DNA from: an uncultured Clostridium sp.
GTDB lineage: Bacteria > Bacillota > Clostridia > Lachnospirales > Lachnospiraceae
Length of the DNA stretch: 64,000 nucleotides
NCBI RefSeq assembly: GCF_900547735.1
Contig: NZ_URHZ01000017.1
Span: forward strand, 1 to 64,000
Direction: 5' to 3'
Shown: piece by piece, positions 58,248 to 64,000 of the stretch
Layout: the number at the start of each line of letters is the position of its first letter
Position numbering within the stretch: position 1 is the stretch's first letter
Made by a program: the position numbers and the translations under genes
The notes under the pieces: generated by a model
Told to the model about the DNA's origin: nothing
What the model saw: only the letters and a program-made list of their open reading frames with translations
Databases searched by the model: none

Positions 58248-60731
58248 ATGAGAAAAACGATAAAGAAAGCTATAATTTTACTGGTGATATTCGTGGTGGC
58301 CCTGGCCGCCTATTTCATATGGTCTTCAAGAAAAGGGGAGGATGGAGCCGTCTACACGTCGATTGAGGACGCCAATCTTCCGGTCGTCTACATGGGGCTG
58401 TTTGGGAGCAGGATGAACTGTCTCTACGGTTTTATTGAGGACAAGCATACCAGCGCCGGACGCGGAGACCTGACGGTCCTGCCGCAGGACCGCAGACTGC
58501 CCATCACCTTCCAGGATGTGGATTCCAAGGTAAGGGGGATCCAGTATGAAATAAGGAGCCTGGACGGCGAACGCCTTGTTGAGAGGACGGTCCTGGAGGA
58601 GTGGACCCAGGAGGGGACGGACGTAAATGCCGTGCTCCCGATCCAGAACCTCTTGACGGCCAACGAAGAATATATGATGACAATCGCTATTTCCACCGAG
58701 GATCACCCGGCGGTTTATTACTATACCAGGGTTGTATGGTCGGAGAACAATCATATGGAAGAAATGCTGACTCTGGCCAGGGAATTTTCCGATAAGACGT
58801 TCAGCTATGATACGGCCAGGGATTTAACAACCTACCTTGAAACGGATTTGAACGCGGATAACAGTTCCCTTGGTGAGGTGACTCTGAAAAACAGCTTTAC
58901 CCAGCTTACGTGGCGCGGCATGGAGATGAAGCGTGAGAGTGAGGTGTCCATCCATATCAAAGAGATGCAGGGCATCATGGGAATTATTGAGCTGAATTAC
59001 GTGGCCAGTACGGCGGATGAGGACGGGGAACAGGAATATTTTGACGTGACCGAGAGCTTTACCATGAAATGGAACACCCAGAGAACGTATATGATGAACT
59101 ATGACAGACGCATGAACCAGATTTTTTCCGGAGACAGCAGCCTGTATTCGGACAAACGCATTATGCTGGGTATTTCCGACTCCGATGAACTGCAGACCAT
59201 GAGCGATCCTTCCGAAAAATACCGCGCCTTTGTGGCAAACCGCGCGCTGTGGTGCTACGATGCGGAAAAAGGGAGCAGCACAAAGGTTTTTGCATTCAGA
59301 AAGAGCGAAGATGATCTGAGGACGAATTTTAACTCTTATGGTGTCAAGATTCTTTCGGTGAGTGAAGAGGGTAATATCGACTTCCTCGTATATGGATATA
59401 TGAACAGGGGTAATCACGAAGGAACAACGGGAGTGGCCCTCTACAGATATGAGAGCGGGGACAATACATTGACGGAACGCCTCTATCTGCCTTCAAGTGA
59501 AGATTACTGGAGCCTGCGTCAGGATATCGGCCGTCTGAGCTATTTAAGCAGCAATCAGACGCTGTATCTGCTGATGGATCACGCCGTTTACGGGGTGGAA
59601 CTGTCCGGTAAGGAATATATGGTGGTGGCCGACGGCCTGACGGAGGAAAACTTTGCCGTCAGCGCAGACGGTTCCAGGATTGCCTGGCAGGACGGGGATG
59701 ATATTTACAGTTCTGAGAAACTGAATGTCATGGATTTGAAGACGGGCAAAAAGGATGAGATACGTTTCCAGGATCAGACGGTGATCCGTCTGGTGGGCTT
59801 TGTCGGCAGCGATTTGGTGTACGGGCTGGCAAACCCCGGTGAAAAGCTGATGACGGATGGCCGCGTAACGGGCCTTCCGCTCTATGCTCTTGAGATTGTG
59901 GGCTGTAACATGGAGACCGAAACGAGGTATGAACGTCAGGGACTTTATCTGACGGACGTACAGATACGCGACAGCCGCGTCCACATGACCAGAATGCGCA
60001 AATCGGGCAGTGACTATGAAACGGCGGACGAAGACACGCTTGTATGCAATGAGGAAGTGATTGCCGATCCGCTGGCCGGAATCGGATACCTGGCGGATTC
60101 GACCAAGGGGCGCCTGTACTTTGTGCAATTGAATACCCAGACAGCCAAATCCCGCAGTATCAGGGTCCATGTGCCGAAGAAAGCGGTCGCCGAGGAAAAT
60201 AATGTCATAACGCTGACGGCAAACAGGCCGATGAACATCAGGCGGTACTATGCGTACGGCGGAGGCAGGATGAACGGTTCCTTTGTGGACTTCACTCAGG
60301 CGGTGCAGGCGGCTTATGATGATATGGGCCTTGTCACCGACCAGGATGGCCGGGTGTTCTGGGTGAGGGCGAACCGGAACGACGCGAGGACCATAAAGGA
60401 TATACAGAATGAAGTGGCCGTGATTAAGCGGTATCTGGATGAAATGGCCCAGGGACTGGAAGAATCTTCGGACGGAGTCCAGTTTGTAAACGCAAGGGGA
60501 TGCACCCTGAACCAGGTCCTGTATTTTGTTTTCCGCGGCCGTCCGGTAGTAGCCTACCTGGGCAATGGAAGCTATGGGCTGATATACGGATATGATCAGT
60601 ACAACATTTCCTGCCTCTGGTTCCCGGGAACGGAATTCGCCTATATTGAGAAGATAGGACTGAATGACGCGGCGGCATTTTTCACAAATAACGGCGCAAA
60701 CGACTTCATCGGATTCCTTCCGGCACAGTAG
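58248..60731 (+). CDS. Large membrane-anchored protein of unknown function
   Basis: 827 residues from the ATG at 58248 (AGAAGGAACAGGCAG upstream). A basic N-terminus and one hydrophobic helix (residues ~8-24) anchor it; the rest is outside the membrane. Residues ~40-330 are beta-rich. Residues ~330-600 show repeated strand-turn blocks such as RALWCYDAEKG, TGVALYRYESGD, NQTLYLLMDHAVYGVEL and ADGSRIAWQDGDDIY, like a beta-propeller. The C-terminal ~130 residues (QNEVAVIKRYLDEMAQG, RGCTLNQVLYFVFRGRPVVAYL) look like a cysteine-peptidase-like or C39-type fold, but without a convincing catalytic set. It precedes murA, perhaps an envelope role. Confidence 0.75.
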   Translation: MRKTIKKAIILLVIFVVALAAYFIWSSRKGEDGAVYTSIEDANLPVVYMGLFGSRMNCLYGFIEDKHTSAGRGDLTVLPQDRRLPITFQDVDSKVRGIQYEIRSLDGERLVERTVLEEWTQEGTDVNAVLPIQNLLTANEEYMMTIAISTEDHPAVYYYTRVVWSENNHMEEMLTLAREFSDKTFSYDTARDLTTYLETDLNADNSSLGEVTLKNSFTQLTWRGMEMKRESEVSIHIKEMQGIMGIIELNYVASTADEDGEQEYFDVTESFTMKWNTQRTYMMNYDRRMNQIFSGDSSLYSDKRIMLGISDSDELQTMSDPSEKYRAFVANRALWCYDAEKGSSTKVFAFRKSEDDLRTNFNSYGVKILSVSEEGNIDFLVYGYMNRGNHEGTTGVALYRYESGDNTLTERLYLPSSEDYWSLRQDIGRLSYLSSNQTLYLLMDHAVYGVELSGKEYMVVADGLTEENFAVSADGSRIAWQDGDDIYSSEKLNVMDLKTGKKDEIRFQDQTVIRLVGFVGSDLVYGLANPGEKLMTDGRVTGLPLYALEIVGCNMETETRYERQGLYLTDVQIRDSRVHMTRMRKSGSDYETADEDTLVCNEEVIADPLAGIGYLADSTKGRLYFVQLNTQTAKSRSIRVHVPKKAVAEENNVITLTANRPMNIRRYYAYGGGRMNGSFVDFTQAVQAAYDDMGLVTDQDGRVFWVRANRNDARTIKDIQNEVAVIKRYLDEMAQGLEESSDGVQFVNARGCTLNQVLYFVFRGRPVVAYLGNGSYGLIYGYDQYNISCLWFPGTEFAYIEKIGLNDAAAFFTNNGANDFIGFLPAQ

Positions 60732-60751
60732 CAGATACTGGTATTGCAGGG

Positions 60752-60788
60752 GTTACTGTTCACAGCGCAATGCGGCGTGAGCAGTAAC
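60752..60788. repeat. GTTACTG/CAGTAAC hairpin element
   Basis: GTTACTGTTCAC (60752-60763) pairs with GTGAGCAGTAAC (60777-60788) with one mismatch. It resembles the elements near 12675 and 17457. No T-run follows. Confidence 0.6.
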
Positions 60789-60826
60789 TTGCAGGTGGCT
60801 GAAAACGTAAAAAAGTGGACGAAACC

Positions 60827-60854
60827 TTTACAAATCCTGACGATATGGTATAAT
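60827..60854 (+). promoter_or_regulatory. Sigma-A promoter of murA
   Basis: TTTACA (60827-60832), a 16-bp spacer, TATAAT (60849-60854), with a leader of about 70 nt. Confidence 0.6.
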
Positions 60855-60932
60855 CAGTAGAAAGCGATTGTTAGAAATTAAGAATTCTGTAACAATATAC
60901 ATTGTTTTTTAATATATTTTTGAGGTGCGAGG

Positions 60933-62225
60933 ATGGAACAATATATTATGAAAGGCGGCAACTCTCTGGTAGGAGAAGTCATTATCAGCGGAGCAAAGAA
61001 TGCTGCTTTGGGAATCTTGGCTGCATCAATCATGACGGACGAGGATGTTCTGATAGAGAACCTTCCGGATGTCAGAGATATCAATGTGCTTCTTGAAGCG
61101 ATAGATGAGATCGGCGCCGACGTGGATCGTATTGACAGACATACGGTCCGTATTAATGCAAAGAACATTAAAGAGGTCAGCGTAGATGATGAATATATAC
61201 GCAAGATCCGTGCGTCTTACTATTTTATAGGCGCTCTGCTGGGCAAGTATAAGAGTGCGGAAGTGCCGCTTCCCGGCGGATGTAATATCGGCAGCAGGCC
61301 GATCGACCAGCATCTGAAGGGGTTCCGTGCCCTCGGTGCCAAGATTGAGGTGGAGAAGGGTGCAGTAGTGGCCCATGCCATCGATCTGGTGGGCAGTCAT
61401 ATTTATCTGGACGTAGTTTCCGTAGGGGCTACGATCAATATTATGATGGCGGCTACCCTGGCAGAAGGCGAGACTATCATTGAGAACCCTGCAAAGGAAC
61501 CTCACGTAGTTGACGTTGCCAACTTCCTGAACAGCATGGGAGCCAATGTCAAAGGAGCCGGTACGGATGTAATCCGTATTAAAGGAGTCCACAAGCTGCA
61601 TGGAACGGAGTATTCCATTATTCCCGATCAGATAGAAGCAGGGACATTCATGTGTGCCGCCGCGATCACCCGTGGCGATGTTATGGTACAGAATGTTATT
61701 CCGAAGCACCTGGAGGCGATTACCGCCAAGCTGATTGAGCTGGGCTGTGAAGTCAGGGAGTTTGACGAGGCCGTACGCGTTGTAGGCAAGCCGAAACAGA
61801 AACATACGGATATCAAGACACTGCCATACCCGGGATTCCCGACAGATATGCAGCCACAGATGACCGTCACGCTGGCCCTGGCGGAGGGAACCAGCATTGT
61901 TACAGAGAGTATTTTCGAGAACCGTTTTAAATATGTGGACGAGCTTGCCAGAATGGGAAGCAATGTCAAAGTAGAAGGCTATACCGCCATCATCAGCGGA
62001 GTAAAGAAGCTGACGGGAGCACAGGTGAATGCACCGGACCTGAGAGCCGGCGCCGCGCTTGTCATTGCGGGACTGGCTGCCGAGGGATATACGATTGTCG
62101 ACGAGATAGGATATATCCAGAGGGGCTATGAGAATTTTGAGAAGAAACTTCAGGGCCTGGGAGCCGTAATTGAGAAGGTGGATTCTGAGAAAGAAGCCCA
62201 CAAGTTCAAATTAAAAGTAGGCTGA
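60933..62225 (+). CDS. murA: UDP-N-acetylglucosamine 1-carboxyvinyltransferase
   Basis: 430 residues, the EPSP-synthase-like double-domain fold. It starts with KGGNSLVGEVIISGAKNAALG (the K and N of GAKNA bind substrate) and has the active-site cysteine C117 in LPGGCNIGSRPID, the residue attacked by fosfomycin. FPTDMQPQMT and GRAGAALVIAGLAAEG-like (DLRAGAALVIAGLA) blocks follow. It performs the first committed step of peptidoglycan synthesis, transferring enolpyruvate from PEP. Single gene ended by a strong terminator. Confidence 0.97.
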   Translation: MEQYIMKGGNSLVGEVIISGAKNAALGILAASIMTDEDVLIENLPDVRDINVLLEAIDEIGADVDRIDRHTVRINAKNIKEVSVDDEYIRKIRASYYFIGALLGKYKSAEVPLPGGCNIGSRPIDQHLKGFRALGAKIEVEKGAVVAHAIDLVGSHIYLDVVSVGATINIMMAATLAEGETIIENPAKEPHVVDVANFLNSMGANVKGAGTDVIRIKGVHKLHGTEYSIIPDQIEAGTFMCAAAITRGDVMVQNVIPKHLEAITAKLIELGCEVREFDEAVRVVGKPKQKHTDIKTLPYPGFPTDMQPQMTVTLALAEGTSIVTESIFENRFKYVDELARMGSNVKVEGYTAIISGVKKLTGAQVNAPDLRAGAALVIAGLAAEGYTIVDEIGYIQRGYENFEKKLQGLGAVIEKVDSEKEAHKFKLKVG

Positions 62226-62247
62226 CGGACAAAGTGCCTGTGATATG

Positions 62248-62312
62248 ATTCGGGGCAGAGCAGTGGATTTCGGTAGATTACCGGAATCCGGCGCTCTGCC
62301 CCGAATTTTTTT
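62248..62312 (+). terminator. Intrinsic terminator after murA
   Basis: ATTCGGGGCAGAGC (62248-62261) pairs perfectly with GCTCTGCCCCGAAT (62293-62306), with an inner GGATT/AATCC pairing, followed by TTTTTT. Confidence 0.9.
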
Positions 62313-62400
62313 ATTGAGTGGCAATGAAAAGTTCGCGAAGCGTGCTTTTCGTTGTTCATAGGAAATTCAGAGGCGTCCCCGCATCTCAATTAAAATTTCC
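62311..62400. repeat. REP-like element, copy 2, with adjoining hairpin
   Basis: 62311-62354 repeats the unit at 19971-20014 with two base changes, again straight after a terminator T-run. Next to it AGGAAATT/AATTTCCT forms a hairpin around CAGAGGCGTCCCCGCATCTC (62368-62387). That inner segment and its flank (62368-62394) match 21-47 of the window at 25 of 27 positions. Confidence 0.7.
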
Positions 62401-62409
62401 TGATATTAC

Positions 62410-62438
62410 TTGACATAGGAAAAAGAGTATGATATCGT
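62410..62438 (+). promoter_or_regulatory. Promoter of the SAM riboswitch-metK transcript
   Basis: TTGACA (62410-62415), a 17-bp spacer, TATCGT (62433-62438), about 40 nt before the riboswitch. Confidence 0.6.
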
Positions 62439-62478
62439 ACATGTTGCAGTTAAATAAATTAAAAAGTACGTAATATCC

Positions 62479-62624
62479 CTTATTCAGAGTGATGGAGATA
62501 CAAAGGATCTGTGAAGTCACGGCAACCCCGTTTAGGCAGGAAGGACAGGATGTCCCGAATGCGAGAGGCGGAAGGTGCCAGCCTGAGCGAGGCGCCGGAA
62601 TGTTCCGGTCAATCGAGCAATAAG
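62479..62624 (+). ncRNA. SAM-I (S-box) riboswitch
   Basis: P1 is formed by CTTATT (62479-62484) and AATAAG (62619-62624). Inside are the S-box landmarks: AGAGTGATGGAG, then TCACGGCAACCCC (62516-62528) and the GGAAGGTGCCAGCCTG block near 62570-62586 with GAGCGAGGC. It lies upstream of metK and ahead of a terminator, so high S-adenosylmethionine should end transcription before metK. Confidence 0.92.
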
Positions 62625-62645
62625 AGGATTTGATAGACCACAATC

Positions 62646-62670
62646 AAGTCCGTATTGCTACGGACTTTTT
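62646..62670 (+). terminator. Riboswitch-controlled terminator
   Basis: AAGTCCGTA (62646-62654), loop TTGC, TACGGACTT (62659-62667), then TTT. Confidence 0.88.
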
Positions 62671-62712
62671 ATTGATCTACGATGAAAATACCGCGGAGCG
62701 TGCTTTTCGTCG
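62670..62712. repeat. REP-like element, copy 3 (diverged)
   Basis: ATTGATCTACGATGAAAA...GAGCGTGCTTTTCGTCGT again follows a terminator T-run directly and keeps the ACGATGAAAA/TTTTCGTCGT stem seen in copies 1 and 2. Confidence 0.6.
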
Positions 62713-62737
62713 TCTTTTAAAAACAAGGAGGAATACA

Positions 62738-63928
62738 ATGGAGAAACTACTTTTCACATCTGAGTCAGTGACCGAAGGCCATCCGGATAAAATGTGCGAT
62801 CAGATTTCCGATGCCATTCTGGATGCTTTATTAGAGCAGGATCCGATGAGCCGCGTTGCCTGCGAGACGGCTACCACGACAGGCCTTGTCATGGTAATGG
62901 GTGAGATTACAACCCAGGCCTATGTGGATATTCAGAAAATCGTGCGTGAGACAGTGCGTGAGATTGGATATGACAGGGCTAAATACGGCTTTGACTGTGA
63001 CACCTGCGGTGTTATCACAGCGATTGACGAGCAGTCCACCGATATTGCAATGGGAGTGGACAAGGCTCTGGAAGCCAAAGAGAATAAAATGTCCGATGAA
63101 GAGCTGGAGGCAATCGGAGCCGGTGATCAGGGCATGATGTTCGGTTATGCTACAAACGAGACGGAAGAATTTATGCCTTACCCGATTTATATGGCACACA
63201 GACTGGCCCGCCGCCTGACGGAAGTGCGCAAGGACGGAACTCTTCCTTATCTCCGTCCCGACGGAAAGACACAGGTTACGGTAGAGTATGACGAGAACGG
63301 TGCGCCAATCCGCCTGGATACGATTGTTCTGTCTACACAGCACGATGAGAATGTAACCCAGGAACAGATTCATAAGGACATTAAACGCCATGTTTTTGAC
63401 CCGATTCTGCCGTCCGGCATGATCGATTCCGAGACAAAATTCTTTATCAACCCGACCGGACGTTTTGTAATCGGCGGCCCTCATGGGGACAGCGGACTGA
63501 CCGGACGTAAGATTATCGTTGACACCTACGGCGGATATGCCCGTCACGGTGGCGGCGCGTTCTCCGGTAAGGACTGCACCAAGGTAGACCGCTCGGCAGC
63601 TTATGCGGCCCGTTATGTGGCAAAGAATATCGTAGCCGCGGGACTGGCGGACAAGTGCGAGATCCAGCTTTCCTACGCAATCGGCGTGGCACAGCCTACG
63701 TCCGTTATGGTCGATACCTTCGGCACCGGTAAACTGAGTGATCAGGAGCTGGTCGGCATCATCCGTGAACATTTTGACCTGCGTCCGGCAGGAATCATCA
63801 AAATGCTCGATCTGCGCCGTCCTCTTTACAAACAGACTGCCGCATACGGTCATTTCGGCCGTAATGATCTGGATCTTCCGTGGGAGAAACTGGACAAGGC
63901 AGACCTGCTCAAAGGTTATTTAAAATAA
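62738..63928 (+). CDS. metK: S-adenosylmethionine synthetase
   Basis: 396 residues from the ATG at 62738 with AAGGAGG upstream. All MAT motifs are present: FTSESVTEGHPDKMCDQISDAILD, the GAGDQGMMFGYA loop, GPHGDSGLTGRKIIVDTYGG and GGGAFSGKDCTKVDRSAAY (P-loop-like). It makes SAM from methionine and ATP. It is controlled by the SAM-I riboswitch just upstream, a classical feedback arrangement. Confidence 0.98.
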   Translation: MEKLLFTSESVTEGHPDKMCDQISDAILDALLEQDPMSRVACETATTTGLVMVMGEITTQAYVDIQKIVRETVREIGYDRAKYGFDCDTCGVITAIDEQSTDIAMGVDKALEAKENKMSDEELEAIGAGDQGMMFGYATNETEEFMPYPIYMAHRLARRLTEVRKDGTLPYLRPDGKTQVTVEYDENGAPIRLDTIVLSTQHDENVTQEQIHKDIKRHVFDPILPSGMIDSETKFFINPTGRFVIGGPHGDSGLTGRKIIVDTYGGYARHGGGAFSGKDCTKVDRSAAYAARYVAKNIVAAGLADKCEIQLSYAIGVAQPTSVMVDTFGTGKLSDQELVGIIREHFDLRPAGIIKMLDLRRPLYKQTAAYGHFGRNDLDLPWEKLDKADLLKGYLK

Positions 63929-63945
63929 TAGATGGTAAAATTTAA

Positions 63946-63977
63946 AGAGAGTTCCGTATTTGCGGGACTCTCTTTTT
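63946..63977 (+). terminator. Intrinsic terminator after metK
   Basis: AGAGAGTTCCG (63946-63956) pairs with CGGGACTCTCT (63963-63973) with one G-U pair, then TTTT. Confidence 0.85.
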
Positions 63978-64000
63978 CTTCAGCAGGAAATGCTGCCAGA

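Overview
The window looks like a chromosomal segment of an anaerobic, amino-acid-fermenting member of the Clostridia, most likely a Lachnospiraceae / Clostridium cluster XIVa gut organism. The supporting signs are a roughly 50% G+C composition by eye, strong AGGAGG ribosome binding sites, a V-type ATPase operon, a pyrophosphate-type phosphofructokinase, a 2-hydroxyacyl-CoA dehydratase cluster, TRAP transporters and a SAM-I riboswitch in front of metK. The species is inferred from gene content only. No tRNA, rRNA, CRISPR array, prophage or intact insertion sequence was seen.

Layout. (1) 1-8.8 kb is a divergent acyl-CoA catabolic region. The minus strand carries crotonase, a family III CoA-transferase and two 2-hydroxyacyl-CoA dehydratase subunits. 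The plus strand carries thiolase, 3-hydroxyacyl-CoA dehydrogenase and an SLC13-type permease. Both directions have a near-perfect sigma-54 promoter, and a block of tandem repeats lies between them. Together the enzymes could take a 2-hydroxy acid through CoA transfer, dehydration, hydration, oxidation and thiolysis. (2) 9-18.2 kb is a complete nine-gene V/A-type ATPase operon. Its K subunit keeps the residues that bind sodium in Enterococcus hirae NtpK. Repeat-like hairpins sit inside the operon. (3) 18.3-20 kb holds a membrane diguanylate cyclase.

(4) 20-47.4 kb is an accessory region devoted to sensing, importing and hydrolysing conjugated amino acids or small peptides. It contains a two-component system, an unusual TRAP-like permease with a lipoprotein and a 48-residue membrane protein, two AstE/aspartoacylase-like hydrolases and a gamma-glutamyltranspeptidase lipoprotein. 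It also has a C45 Ntn-hydrolase, an alpha/beta hydrolase, a classical DctPQM TRAP system with a DUF6282-like hydrolase, three LysR regulators and an opine dehydrogenase. There are two AbgT-family transporters, two M24-fold hydrolases with altered metal ligands, a UroD-family protein and a cysteine desulfidase-like protein. AbgT, M24 and LysR occur twice, which suggests a duplicated functional module. (5) 47.8-52.4 kb carries a Fur/PerR-type regulator with its own operator, a QueD-like protein lacking the usual cysteine, an acetyltransferase, thioredoxin behind a Crp/Fnr-like palindrome, a Crp/Fnr regulator and PPi-phosphofructokinase. (6) 52.6-55.8 kb is a GntR regulator, an M29-type aminopeptidase and a GltS symporter, with one palindrome in front of both the regulator and the aminopeptidase. 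(7) 56-64 kb has a nucleotidyltransferase, a proline-rich repeat protein, a 112-bp tandem repeat with a 31-bp palindrome, a large membrane-anchored protein of unknown function, murA, and SAM-I riboswitch-metK.

The items I rate highest are the paired sigma-54 promoters sharing one upstream repeat block, the duplicated AbgT/M24/LysR module with metal-ligand-altered M24 proteins, the lipoprotein/TRAP-like/small-protein/AstE/GGT locus, the class II-like palindrome before thioredoxin, and the palindromic tandem repeat at 57.96-58.18 kb.
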